From assembly GCA_902801425.1 (NCBI GenBank), contig CADCIQ010000007.1:1-54902 (forward strand): 54,902 nucleotides of DNA, given 5' to 3'. This stretch comes from an uncultured Bacteroidales bacterium (GTDB lineage: Bacteria; Bacteroidota; Bacteroidia; Bacteroidales; Bacteroidaceae). The notes under the pieces are model-generated. The model saw only the letters and a list, made by a program, of their open reading frames with translations, did no database searches and was not told the DNA's origin. How positions within the stretch are numbered: the first letter of the stretch is position 1; the number at the start of each line of letters is the position of its first letter. Made by a program: the position numbers and the translations under genes. Positions 24,093-31,973 of the stretch are shown piece after piece.

Positions 24093-24961
24093 ACTGTCAG
24101 AGTTTTAGGTGTTTGTTTTACAGGAGGAAGCTCAAAGGTGCACTTAATGGCATTTGTAGGACATTCACGAACACAAAGTCCACAAGCCTTGCACTTGTTG
24201 AAATCAATATATGAGAGATTGTTTTCAATGGTGATAGCCTCGAACTTGCACACCTTTTGGCATTTGCCGCAACCTATACAGGCAGCACCGCAAGCCTTTC
24301 TTGCTACCCCGCCTTTGTCTTTGTTCTGACACGCTACCCATACTCTACGGGCATTGTCCTTTATAATTTTACCCTTGTTCCTGAGTTCTATTATATGCCT
24401 TGGGCAAGCCTTCACGCAAGCACCGCAAGAGGTACACTTGTCTGCGTTAACCTCTGGAATGCCAGTCTCTGTATTTATTTTGATAGCATCAAACGTACAG
24501 GCACGTTCACAGTCCCCACCTCCCACACATCCAAAACCACAGGCAGTCTCACCTGCTCCTGTTGAATTTATTGCCGTACAAGTGCGAAGACCGTCATAGA
24601 CTACTGTCTTTGGACGAACTGCACAAGTGCCTCCGCATCTCACAACTGCAACCTTAGGCTCAGAGTTTGCAACTGCCATACCGAGAAGGGTTGCTACCTT
24701 TCTCATACATTCTGCACCGCCTACAGGGCACATTAGTCCTTCTATCGAACCTACGTCTGCTCCTTTCACAAGTGCATCTGCCATTCCTGAGCAGCCAGGG
24801 TATCCGCATCCTCCACAGTTTGCTCCAGGTAACAAATCAAGCACCTGCGGTATGCGTGGATCCTCCTTAACAGCGAATTTTGTAGAGCACGCGTATAGTA
24901 TAGCCGCTGCTATGAGGGCTATTGCTCCAAGTGCAAACGCTGCTGTAAAAATGAAGTTCAT
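24089..24961 (-). CDS. rnfB: Rnf complex ferredoxin-type subunit RnfB
   Basis: Electron-entry subunit of 290 residues. It has an N-terminal membrane anchor (FIFTAAFALGAIALIAAAIL), a 4Fe-4S domain with CGGCGYPGC (near residue 49) and CPVGG, then several ferredoxin-like clusters: CGFGCVGGGDCERAC, CTSCGACVKACP, CIGCGKCQKVC and CKACGLCVRECP. It carries more clusters than the enterobacterial protein, as usual in the anaerobe-type Rnf. Its tail (ELPPVKQTPKTLTV) overlaps the rnfC start. RnfB takes electrons from reduced ferredoxin on the cytoplasmic side. Confidence 0.97.
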   Translation of the reverse strand: MNFIFTAAFALGAIALIAAAILYACSTKFAVKEDPRIPQVLDLLPGANCGGCGYPGCSGMADALVKGADVGSIEGLMCPVGGAECMRKVATLLGMAVANSEPKVAVVRCGGTCAVRPKTVVYDGLRTCTAINSTGAGETACGFGCVGGGDCERACTFDAIKINTETGIPEVNADKCTSCGACVKACPRHIIELRNKGKIIKDNARRVWVACQNKDKGGVARKACGAACIGCGKCQKVCKFEAITIENNLSYIDFNKCKACGLCVRECPTNAIKCTFELPPVKQTPKTLTV

Positions 24962-25042
24962 AATGGTTTTTATAGTTTATTATGTTAGATTTAAGTAATG
25001 TCTTGTGTTTTGGTGATTAGGGCTTTTAGCGAGAGTGTATCT

Positions 25043-25468
25043 CTACCCCCTAAGTTTCTCAATCTGGAAAACAAGCACTTTCTGCATCCTATTCCTGAGT
25101 CTATATACTAAGATGTAGTAAGGCACAAGTGATGCCAGACCAATGAGAGCGGCTAATGCTTCTGATAGACCGAACAGTAGGATAGGGATTGTTATAGATA
25201 GCATCATAATGACTAGCGGAATGACGAAACCGAGGTTTACGGCCTTTGCTCCAACTGATGCTGAGGCTATAACATTGACCTTTTCTCCAACAGAGAAGTG
25301 TGTGGTATCATTGGTATATACATCTATCATCTTCTCTTTGCTTTCTGACGAAGTGCAATGACTTGACAGCTTGCAACTCGAACATGCACTATGTCGGATG
25401 ATGCGCACACGCACAACTCCACTTTCGATAGTGTCTATGATTCCTTCGTGGGAAATAGTGTTTGCCAT
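25043..25468 (-). CDS. RseC/MucC-like SoxR-reducing system protein
   Basis: Membrane protein of 141 residues with two predicted segments (about 80-125) and an N-terminal cysteine-rich domain: CSSCKLSSHC (near residues 29-38) resembles the Cys pattern of RseC. In enterobacteria RseC acts with the Rnf/Rsx complex to reduce SoxR. In Bacteroidota it is regularly the first gene before rnfB, as here, and an Rnf accessory role is likely. An excellent promoter (25572-25603) lies about 105 bases upstream of the start and probably drives the entire rseC-rnfBCDGEA operon. Confidence 0.88.
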   Translation of the reverse strand: MANTISHEGIIDTIESGVVRVRIIRHSACSSCKLSSHCTSSESKEKMIDVYTNDTTHFSVGEKVNVIASASVGAKAVNLGFVIPLVIMMLSITIPILLFGLSEALAALIGLASLVPYYILVYRLRNRMQKVLVFQIEKLRG

Positions 25469-25571
25469 TAGTGCTGCTTTCTATAGATAGGTTTTCCTTA
25501 TTAGGATCTCGATGGTATTTTTTGTGAAACACATCTTCAATCCTCAGATTGTAAGGTCTACATTGCAATTG

Positions 25572-25603
25572 CAAAAGTAATACAAACTTTTTGTTTTTAC
25601 AAA
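25572..25603 (-). promoter_or_regulatory. Promoter of the rseC-rnf operon
   Basis: On the minus strand TTTG (25600-25603), 20-base spacer, TACTTTTG (25572-25579). Exact consensus match, back to back with the divergent promoter at 25661-25692. Confidence 0.78.
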
Positions 25604-25660
25604 TTTTTATTCGGAATTTTGACTAATTTCGGCAAAAAACACGTTTTGTACCCTATTTCC

Positions 25661-25692
25661 TTTGGTTTTTTCGGATTTTTCTCGTAATTTTG
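25661..25692 (+). promoter_or_regulatory. Promoter of the RluA-type gene
   Basis: TTTG (25661-25664), 20-base spacer, TAATTTTG (25685-25692). It lies about 95 bases before the ATG at 25787. Confidence 0.75.
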
Positions 25693-25786
25693 CAACTTCA
25701 ATATAAAAACTCAAGTTTCGCATGCTCCACTTGATAGTGGAGAGTAAGGGGATAAGTTGCAAACTTGTGACAGGATATTTGCTTTA

Positions 25787-26668
25787 ATGTACGATTCTAA
25801 AAGAAATCAATACGACCACTATGTAGTGGATCGGGAGGCTCAGCTTCTCGATTGGATGCTTGCAACTCTTCCAGGTTCTAAAACCAAGACAAAGGCCATT
25901 CTTCAGGGGCATGGCATAAAGGTTGACGGCAAGCAGGTCACTCAGTTTGACTTTCTGCTCAAGCCGGGAATGAAGGTGAGCGTCAGCAAGTCGAAGAAGA
26001 ACGACACGTTCAAGAGCCGATACGTGAACATTGTCTATGAGGATCGCTGGCTCGTTGTCGTAGAGAAGAAGACAGGAATTCTTTCTATGGCTGCTGGACA
26101 TAGTTCGCTGAACGTGAAGAGCGTGCTTGATGACTATTTCAAGCGTACACGCCAGAAGTGTACCGCCCATGTGGTGCATCGTCTTGACCGTGACACCAGC
26201 GGACTTATGATTTACGCAAAGGATATGCAGACAGAGCAGCTTCTTGAGCATGACTGGCATGGAACGGTGTTCGACCGCCGATATGTGGCTGTAGTAAGTG
26301 GTGAGATGGAGGAAGATGAGGGAACAATAGCCAACTGGCTGAAGGATAACAAGGCATACGTCACATTCTCTTCTCCTGTGGATAATGGAGGTAAGTATGC
26401 CGTTACTCATTTCCATACTTTAAAACGCACCACAGAGCACTCGCTCGTTGAGTTCCGTCTTGAGACTGGTCGTAAGAACCAGATACGTGTTCATACCTCG
26501 GATATGGGGCATCCTGTGTGCGGTGATATCAAGTACGGCAATGGTGATGACCCTCTTCATCGACTCTGCCTTCATGCCTACGTGCTTTGCTTCTATCATC
26601 CGGTAACAGGTAAGCCAATGGAGTTTGAGACTCCAATCCCGGCACAGTTTAGGGCGATGTTTAAGTAA
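25787..26668 (+). CDS. RluA-family pseudouridine synthase
   Basis: RNA-modifying enzyme of 293 residues converting uridine to pseudouridine in rRNA or tRNA. The ATG at 25787 is preferred over an upstream TTG at 25757. Residues about 15-80 form an S4 RNA-binding domain (KTKAILQGHGIKVDGKQV). The catalytic domain has HRLDRDTSG with the catalytic Asp near 135 and RKNQIRVH (near 228), the usual RluA motifs. Which uridine it modifies cannot be told. The stop codon lies 12 bases before a family B repeat. Confidence 0.93.
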   Translation: MYDSKRNQYDHYVVDREAQLLDWMLATLPGSKTKTKAILQGHGIKVDGKQVTQFDFLLKPGMKVSVSKSKKNDTFKSRYVNIVYEDRWLVVVEKKTGILSMAAGHSSLNVKSVLDDYFKRTRQKCTAHVVHRLDRDTSGLMIYAKDMQTEQLLEHDWHGTVFDRRYVAVVSGEMEEDEGTIANWLKDNKAYVTFSSPVDNGGKYAVTHFHTLKRTTEHSLVEFRLETGRKNQIRVHTSDMGHPVCGDIKYGNGDDPLHRLCLHAYVLCFYHPVTGKPMEFETPIPAQFRAMFK

Positions 26669-26680
26669 AGCCCACCAATA

Positions 26681-26728
26681 GCCCCTCACCCGCCCTTCGG
26701 GCACCCTCTCCCCAAGGGGCGAGGGGGA
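26681..26728 (+). repeat. GC-rich palindromic repeat, family B, left copy
   Basis: GCCCCTCACCCGCCCTTCGG through AAGGGGCGAGGGGGA, with two internal hairpins. It begins 12 bases after the RluA-type stop codon and is inverted relative to 26794-26839. Confidence 0.9.
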
Positions 26729-26793
26729 AGTATGTATTAAAAAATCAGAGGAAATAAATAGAACAAAGGCTTGTAGCTCAAAAGCGTAACTTT

Positions 26794-26839
26794 TCCCTCG
26801 CCCCTTGGGGAGAGGGTGCCCAAAGGGCGGGTGAGGGGC
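26794..26839 (-). repeat. GC-rich palindromic repeat, family B, right copy
   Basis: Inverted partner of 26681-26728, ending GGGCGGGTGAGGGGC 12 bases before the start of the small membrane protein gene. Confidence 0.9.
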
Positions 26840-26851
26840 CGAGCTTTTTAT

Positions 26852-27004
26852 ATGAGTAACTTCGGATATTACATAGCATGTCTTATCGTCATCATCATAG
26901 GCGTGTTTATCGTCAAGAAGGTGGTGAGTTGCATGATTCGGGCGGTAGTAGGCTTGGTTGTAGCAATAATCCTTGCCTATGTCTATTTCATGTATTTGAG
27001 ATAG
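26852..27004 (+). CDS. Small membrane protein
   Basis: Predicted protein of 50 residues, almost wholly hydrophobic: two potential membrane segments (YYIACLIVIIIGVFIV and AVVGLVVAIILAYVYFMYL) separated by KKVVSCMIR. The ATG at 26852 is preferred. A longer reading from 26816 would translate the GC-rich repeat. It lies between the RluA-type gene and glyA on the same strand. No function is recognised, but similar tiny membrane proteins occur near glyA in Prevotella-type genomes as far as I recall. Confidence 0.6.
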   Translation: MSNFGYYIACLIVIIIGVFIVKKVVSCMIRAVVGLVVAIILAYVYFMYLR

Positions 27005-27058
27005 TCTGCAGAAGAAAGAATAATGAATAAATAATATTAACATGCCTTTCACATTCCT

Positions 27059-27093
27059 GCTCCCTCTATACGGGAGAGGGCGGGGGAGAGGCC
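27059..27093 (-). repeat. GC-rich repeat, family A (copy A4)
   Basis: GCTCCCTCTATACGGGAGAG through GGGGGAGAGGCC, 20 bases before the glyA start codon. No facing copy was found between the small membrane gene and glyA. Confidence 0.85.
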
Positions 27094-27113
27094 TTAAAAC
27101 ACATTAAAAAATT

Positions 27114-28394
27114 ATGGAAAGAGACCAGAAGATTTTTGACCTCATTGAGCAGGAGCACCAGCGTCAGCTCAAGGGAATCGAGCTTATCGCTTCAGAGAAC
27201 TTCGTCAGCGATCAGGTGATGGAGGCTATGGGTAGTTATTGCACAAACAAGTATGCTGAGGGTTATCCAGGCAAGCGTTACTATGGCGGTTGTCAAGTTG
27301 TTGACCAGATTGAGCAGCTTGCTATCGACCGTGCATGTAAGCTCTTCGGTGCTGAGTATGCTAACGTACAGCCTCACTCAGGTGCTCAGGCTAACGCAGC
27401 CGTTCTCCTCGCTGTTCTTAAGCCAGGCGACGTATTCATGGGCCTTAACCTTGATCACGGTGGTCACCTCTCTCACGGTTCACTCGTTAACACATCTGGT
27501 ATCCTCTACAAGCCTGTAGGTTACAACCTCAACAAGGAGACTGGTCGTGTTGACTATGACGAGATGGAGAAGCTCGCTAAGGAGCACAAGCCGAAGCTCA
27601 TCATCGGTGGTGGTTCTGCTTACAGCCGTGAGTGGGATTACGCTCGTATGCGTAAGATTGCTGATGAGGTTGGCGCTCTTCTCATGATCGATATGGCTCA
27701 CCCAGCAGGTCTTATCGCTGCTGGTCTTCTTGAGAACCCTGTTAAGTACGCTCACATCGTTACAACAACTACTCACAAGACTCTCCGTGGTCCTCGTGGC
27801 GGTCTTATCCTTCTCGGTAAGGACTTCGACAACCCATGGGGCTACACAACTCCAAAGGGTGTTGTCAAGAAGATGTCACAGCTCCTCAACTCTGCTGTAT
27901 TCCCAGGTCAGCAGGGCGGTCCTCTCGAGCACGTTATCGCTGCTAAGGCTGTTGCCTTCGGTGAGTGCCTCAAGCCTGAATGGAAGGAGTACGCTTCTCA
28001 GATCAAGAAGAACGCTGCTGTGCTCGCTGATGAGCTTACAAAGCGTGGCTTCATGATCGTTTCTGGCGGTACCGACAACCACTCTATGCTCGTTGACCTT
28101 CGTTCTAAGTATCCAGATCTTACTGGTAAGGTTGCTGAGAACGCTCTCGTTGCTGCTGACATCACAGTTAACAAGAACATGGTACCATTCGACTCTCGTT
28201 CTGCATTCCAGACATCAGGTATCCGTCTCGGAACTCCAGCTATCACAACACGTGGTGCTAAGGAGGATCTGATGGTTCAGATTGCTGCATGGATTGAGGA
28301 GGTTCTCAACGATCCAGAGAACGAGGCTGTAATCGCTAAGGTTCGTGGTGAGGTTAATGAGAAGATGAAGAACTATCCTCTCTTCGCTTGGTAA
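27114..28394 (+). CDS. glyA: Serine hydroxymethyltransferase
   Basis: PLP enzyme of 426 residues that interconverts serine and glycine while charging tetrahydrofolate with a one-carbon unit. It starts [18 protein letters not shown]. Family blocks are [23 protein letters not shown], the PLP-Lys segment [15 protein letters not shown] (Lys near 223) and [13 protein letters not shown]. Codon use is strongly biased towards a small set (GCT, CTC, AAG), which suggests high expression. A family A repeat lies in the 5' leader and inverted repeat IR5 follows the stop. Confidence 0.98.
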   Translation: MERDQKIFDLIEQEHQRQLKGIELIASENFVSDQVMEAMGSYCTNKYAEGYPGKRYYGGCQVVDQIEQLAIDRACKLFGAEYANVQPHSGAQANAAVLLAVLKPGDVFMGLNLDHGGHLSHGSLVNTSGILYKPVGYNLNKETGRVDYDEMEKLAKEHKPKLIIGGGSAYSREWDYARMRKIADEVGALLMIDMAHPAGLIAAGLLENPVKYAHIVTTTTHKTLRGPRGGLILLGKDFDNPWGYTTPKGVVKKMSQLLNSAVFPGQQGGPLEHVIAAKAVAFGECLKPEWKEYASQIKKNAAVLADELTKRGFMIVSGGTDNHSMLVDLRSKYPDLTGKVAENALVAADITVNKNMVPFDSRSAFQTSGIRLGTPAITTRGAKEDLMVQIAAWIEEVLNDPENEAVIAKVRGEVNEKMKNYPLFAW

Positions 28395-28406
28395 ACCGCT
28401 GATTAT

Positions 28407-28510
28407 AGTGTAAAGTAGAAAGTGTAAAGAGTAATGTAGATAGATACGTCAGGTACAAAATATCATCCTGACAAACTACATTACACTTTACACTTTCTAC
28501 TTTACACTTT
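28407..28510. repeat. AT-word inverted repeat IR5 between convergent genes
   Basis: Left arm AGTGTAAAGTAGAAAGTGTA and onward (28407-28440) faces right arm CTACATTACACTTTACAC and onward (28476-28510). The right arm contains the stop codon and the last codons (SVK-stop) of the minus-strand neighbour. Confidence 0.88.
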
Positions 28511-28907
28511 TAATTCTTGATTTCTTCCCGTTTTTTTCTGCAATAAAGAATTGCGGCTCATTGGGAAGAAGGTATATTTTGTCGGGTTTTATGTCTTCTA
28601 ATTGCTTGAATAGCCTGACATCTTTTTCTGAGTTTTTCTTGTAGGATATCCCCTCGCTATTTTTATCTTCCCTGAGATACCACACTACACCATCGCTTGT
28701 CTTTACCAGAACCGCATCGAGTTTCTTGTGCTCAGCATCTGTATAGATAGGATATTCGGTCATCACAGAGTCGCAGAAGAAACCGTCTATTTCCACTTCT
28801 GCCTCCCTCATCAAAAGTCGTTCTGCCTTGGGATGCCCACAAACACCTTGCGCAAACATTGAAGTCCACGCCGCGCAAACCAAGATAACTACAACCAATC
28901 TTTTCAT
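28497..28907 (-). CDS. Secreted hypothetical protein
   Basis: Protein of 136 residues with a clear signal peptide (MKRLVVVILVCAAWTSMFAQ). The mature part is small and charged, with CGHPKAERLLM at its start and a basic tail (KNGKKSRIKSVK). It contains two cysteines (CGH and FFCD) that could form a disulfide. I recognise no family. Its last three codons lie inside inverted repeat IR5, so the C-terminus may have been altered by the repeat. It converges with glyA. Confidence 0.65.
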   Translation of the reverse strand: MKRLVVVILVCAAWTSMFAQGVCGHPKAERLLMREAEVEIDGFFCDSVMTEYPIYTDAEHKKLDAVLVKTSDGVVWYLREDKNSEGISYKKNSEKDVRLFKQLEDIKPDKIYLLPNEPQFFIAEKNGKKSRIKSVK

Positions 28908-29117
28908 TTCTTTTATTCAACTTTTATAAGTTCTGCAAAGACTTTTTTGATCGTTTCTACGCAGGTTTTCCCAACTTTCGAAACAAAAATGTCAATATTA
29001 CAAATAACGTGCAATTTTTTGCTTTGTTGTGAATTTTGTCTCGAAAAAATGGGTGGCGTAATGCTCTTGCCCTTAAAAATTTTTTACTATCTAGGGCTAT
29101 TACACCATATTTATACC

Positions 29118-29230
29118 TCCGCTTATCCTTCGCTTCTAGTTCGCTTCTAAACCGTTCCTATGAATGGGCGAAAAATGGGACTTGCATCGAATTTGGTAGG
29201 GACTTGCTTGGGACTTACATCGGATTTGGA
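29118..29230. repeat. 11-bp phased array with strand switch (array 3)
   Basis: Units in phase every 11 bases: TCCGCT (29118), TTCGCT (29129), TTCGCT (29140), ACCGTT (29151), then GAATGGGCG (29162), AAATGGGAC (29173), GCATCGAAT (29184), GGTAGGGAC (29195), GCTTGGGAC (29206) and ACATCGGAT (29217). C-rich units precede and G-rich units follow, giving overall dyad symmetry as in array 2. The remainder of 28908-29358 holds IR5b (29230-29320) and no gene. Confidence 0.88.
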
Positions 29231-29320
29231 AAATTACAATTACAATATTACAATAAAAAATGTACGTGCTATATAAAGTATGTATGCCCAAATTTAATTG
29301 TAATTATTGTAATTGTAATT
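29230..29320. repeat. AT-word inverted repeat IR5b
   Basis: Left arm AAAATTACAATTACAATATT (29230-29249) and right arm TTAATTGTAATTATTGTAAT (29294-29313) are close reverse complements built from an ATTACA word. It directly abuts array 3. Confidence 0.8.
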
Positions 29321-29358
29321 GTCGATAGGTTTTGTACTTGACACGAGGATAACTATCA

Positions 29359-30555
29359 TTACTTATGATTGTGCAATTCTTTTATGAACTTTTCCAATTC
29401 CTCATCTGGAATAATCTTGAGGAACGACTCAAAGAATCCACCACTTGCAGTACCGATATTAAGAACCTTACCATTAGGATCTACGAGTACGAAAGTCGGA
29501 ATCGCAGTTACGCCATAAGCAGCCGATGGATTCACACCTCTTTCGTGATCATTCCATTCATGATAGCTTGCTTGGTTTTCATCCTCCATCCAAAACTGTT
29601 CAGGATCTTGCGACACAGCTATCAATTCCAGCTTTTCTTTATGCTTTTGGTAAAGCGATTCGAGAGTCGGCTTTATTGCCATGCAAGGTCCGCAGAATCG
29701 TGAGGTAAACTCAATCAAGGTATATTTTCCTTTGAATTCGCTCAAGTGATGCTTTTTGCCCTTACGATCGAATAATGTATAATCTTGCATCTGCTCGCCA
29801 ACCTTCACAAGCTCATTTGTAATCCAAGGTTTCATTTTTTCTACATATGGATGATTCATAACCTCTTGTGGGAATTTCTTGATTATCTCACGAACCTTAT
29901 CAATAACGCCTGAGGTGCGAAAATAAGGTGCCATTTCATACATCTCGCAAAGCATTCGGTGGCTGTATGGTCTGTCTTTCATGAAATCAGCCAGCGCAGC
30001 ATAGTATTTAGGCTTTATGGCTTTTATCTTTTCCTGTAGTGCACGGTCTTCCGCAGTAGCCTTTTCACGTTCTTCCTCTGTCAAAGAGTCATCAGAACGT
30101 TTTTCGTATGCCAAGCTTGATTTGTCTGTAAGGTCATAATAATCTGGCACATGTTCCTTGGCAAACTGGTTATAGGCATTATTTTCCTTTTGATCAAAGG
30201 TTTCACTATCTATATTCCAGTATCTTATTGCATGATTACCATCACCATATACTTTTACCCTACCTCCAGATTTCGCATAGATAGTTGCACTTGAAGCATA
30301 GTGAAATAGGCGAAAGATATCCTCCTCGGATTTTGGAAGAACGGCTACACGGAACTTCCCTCCTTTAACCATGATTTTTTGCTCTTCATATTCTCCCTCG
30401 CGTATAAGCTGAAGGTGAAGACCATCAGGCATATTTACTACAACACCTTCTATTATAACGGAATCAAGAGGTGCAGAGCTTGAATTTTGAGATTCCTGTG
30501 CCTGACCAGCCATAGCGCATAGTGCAAGCAACGATGCTATGATGTTTCTTTTCAT
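29359..30555 (-). CDS. TlpA-like thioredoxin-fold protein with N-terminal DUF4369-like domain
   Basis: Exported thiol-disulfide protein of 398 residues. Signal peptide MKRNIIASLLALCAMAGQAQ. The first 120 residues resemble DUF4369 (VIIEGVVVNMPDGLHLQLI...KIMVKGGKFRVAVL), commonly fused to thioredoxin folds in Bacteroidota. A helical middle region follows, then a thioredoxin/AhpC domain with the redox pair FCGPCMAIKP (Cys near 288 and 291) and the cis-Pro region AIPTFVLVDPNGKVL. Likely a periplasmic or lipoprotein-associated oxidoreductase that keeps secreted proteins correctly paired. A good promoter is at 30601-30631. Confidence 0.9.
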   Translation of the reverse strand: MKRNIIASLLALCAMAGQAQESQNSSSAPLDSVIIEGVVVNMPDGLHLQLIREGEYEEQKIMVKGGKFRVAVLPKSEEDIFRLFHYASSATIYAKSGGRVKVYGDGNHAIRYWNIDSETFDQKENNAYNQFAKEHVPDYYDLTDKSSLAYEKRSDDSLTEEEREKATAEDRALQEKIKAIKPKYYAALADFMKDRPYSHRMLCEMYEMAPYFRTSGVIDKVREIIKKFPQEVMNHPYVEKMKPWITNELVKVGEQMQDYTLFDRKGKKHHLSEFKGKYTLIEFTSRFCGPCMAIKPTLESLYQKHKEKLELIAVSQDPEQFWMEDENQASYHEWNDHERGVNPSAAYGVTAIPTFVLVDPNGKVLNIGTASGGFFESFLKIIPDEELEKFIKELHNHK

Positions 30556-30600
30556 TTGGTTTACGTTAGTATAAATTGATTTATAATTTTGTTTTGACTA

Positions 30601-30631
30601 CAAAGTTATGTAATTTCTTTGTGAAATCAAA
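30601..30631 (-). promoter_or_regulatory. Promoter of the TlpA-like gene
   Basis: On the minus strand TTTG (30628-30631), 19-base spacer, TAACTTTG (30601-30608), 46 bases before the start codon. Confidence 0.72.
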
Positions 30632-30745
30632 CGTTTGCAACGAAAACTTGAAGAATAGGATGTTTTTTAACGATAAAACAATGCTAATCCTTTGTTTTTT
30701 GACAATAGAGAGAAGAGAAATGCAAATATATCTGACGAATCATTC

Positions 30746-30774
30746 TTGTTATTCGTTTTTTATTATTACCTTTG
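30746..30774 (+). promoter_or_regulatory. Promoter of the small lipoprotein gene
   Basis: TACCTTTG (30767-30774) with a TTG (30746-30748) 18 bases upstream. It lies 34 bases before the ATG at 30809 and supports that start over longer readings. Confidence 0.55.
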
Positions 30775-30808
30775 CACTCGCAAAAAATACATCCTACTGG
30801 AATCTCTT

Positions 30809-30991
30809 ATGAAGACAATTAGATTGTTTTTGTTCATGATAACGACTTGCATGACTTTATCTTCATGCGAGTTGCTTTGCCTCTTCTTGGACGAAACTGT
30901 AAACTCTGAATATGAGCAAAAGAAAAAGCAGAAGAAGACAAAGAAACAGAAGACCGTAGAAAAACTGAATACGGCATATCCTACGCTTTAA
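30809..30991 (+). CDS. Small putative lipoprotein
   Basis: Predicted protein of 60 residues. MKTIRLFLFMITTCMTLSSC is a signal peptide with lipobox LSSC, so Cys20 would be lipidated. The mature part is about 40 residues, with a Lys/Gln-rich stretch (EQKKKQKKTKKQK) in the middle. The -7 box at 30767-30774 fixes the start. The stop codon overlaps an ATG and the barrel protein gene starts eight bases later, so the pair is probably one transcription unit. No family is recognised. Confidence 0.65.
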   Translation: MKTIRLFLFMITTCMTLSSCELLCLFLDETVNSEYEQKKKQKKTKKQKTVEKLNTAYPTL

Positions 30992-30998
30992 TGATGAA

Positions 30999-31781
30999 AT
31001 GACAATGAAGATAAAGATAAGGAATATTATTATGACAACTGTCTTGATGCTTGGTGGCTTTGTGTCAACTCTGGCACAGGATGTTACGGATAGTACAGAG
31101 GTGAAATCCGAGGTTAAGCCAAAGCGCGAATTTGACAGATGGGGCGTTTGTCTTGACGGCTCTACTATGTTTAATGGATTTTCAAGTCAAACCATGATAG
31201 GGTGGGGCTTGCAAGGGTGTTATAGGTTTAACACCAATTTTAATGTCGGTTTGGGTTTACGAATGCTCTATTGGGAAGGATGTTCTGAAAGCTGGCATGA
31301 TAACAAGTATTATTACGTTTTCAAAAAGGAAACTGATGATGACGGGAAATCAAGTTGGAGAAGACAGTTAGACATTGTTGCATCTGCCACTTATATTCTG
31401 CCTGTAATAAAACGTGGAGGTATAGCCCTTGGTGGTACGGTATTGGTAAGTCCTATCCCATCTGAGTCGTTTGATATTAGTAGAACCCTGATAACCGGCT
31501 CTGACGAATCCTCTCATTATTATCGTTTTACAGACGCGACAGAATCAAAGCACAAGCATGTGTATGATGGTTTTCAGCCAGGACTCTTTGCCGAGGCTGG
31601 CATTTATTATGATATAAATGAGTATGGCACTAAATATCGCTTTACGCTAATGTATGGTGTCGGCACGTTTGATCTATTCCGTGGCTCTCGCAATTCCACG
31701 GTTTTTGACCAGAAACTGCGTGACCACCTTCCAGAACGTGAGCTATACCATAGCCTGACATTACGCTTGACGGTATTCTGA
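30999..31781 (+). CDS. Putative outer-membrane beta-barrel protein
   Basis: Protein of 260 residues, exported: signal peptide ending STLAQD near residue 29. The mature part alternates hydrophobic and polar residues with many aromatics and Gly (TMIGWGLQGCYRFNTNFNVG, GLGLRMLYWEG) and ends in SLTLRLTVF, a terminal Phe strand as in outer-membrane barrels. An internal start at 31005 is equally possible. It follows a 60-residue lipoprotein with hardly any gap, which suggests that they work together. Substrate or role cannot be given. Confidence 0.72.
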   Translation: MTMKIKIRNIIMTTVLMLGGFVSTLAQDVTDSTEVKSEVKPKREFDRWGVCLDGSTMFNGFSSQTMIGWGLQGCYRFNTNFNVGLGLRMLYWEGCSESWHDNKYYYVFKKETDDDGKSSWRRQLDIVASATYILPVIKRGGIALGGTVLVSPIPSESFDISRTLITGSDESSHYYRFTDATESKHKHVYDGFQPGLFAEAGIYYDINEYGTKYRFTLMYGVGTFDLFRGSRNSTVFDQKLRDHLPERELYHSLTLRLTVF

Positions 31782-31843
31782 TTTCTGAGGAGTAATAAGG
31801 AGTACAAGACGGATGTTTGGAGCGTTCAAGATAAACGATAGAT

Positions 31844-31877
31844 AACGTGGATTCAGCGAATTAGCTCTTTCAGAGCT
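31844..31877 (+). repeat. AACGTG...GAATTAGCT repeat (family E) with hairpin
   Basis: AACGTGGATTCAGCGAATTA (31844-31863) closely matches 54705-54725 and 54751-54770. It is followed by the small hairpin AGCTCT-TTC-AGAGCT. Confidence 0.6.
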
Positions 31878-31901
31878 CCTTCATATGTATTTTATACAAA
31901 A

Positions 31902-31945
31902 AAGACGCGAAGGCATGAGCTTGAAACTCTGTGTCTTCGCGTCTT
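31902..31945. terminator. Inverted repeat or bidirectional terminator, family F
   Basis: AAGACGCGAAGG (31902-31913) pairs with CTTCGCGTCTT (31935-31945), between the convergent barrel protein gene and htpG. Its right part shares GTGTCTT(C/T)GCGTCTT with 35636-35660. Confidence 0.65.
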
Positions 31946-31973
31946 GGCGTTTATAACTTATTGTTTATGTGGT

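Noticed and set aside
26816-26851. Longer start for the small membrane protein
   Set aside because: The extra codons translate the family B repeat. The ATG at 26852 lies just after it.
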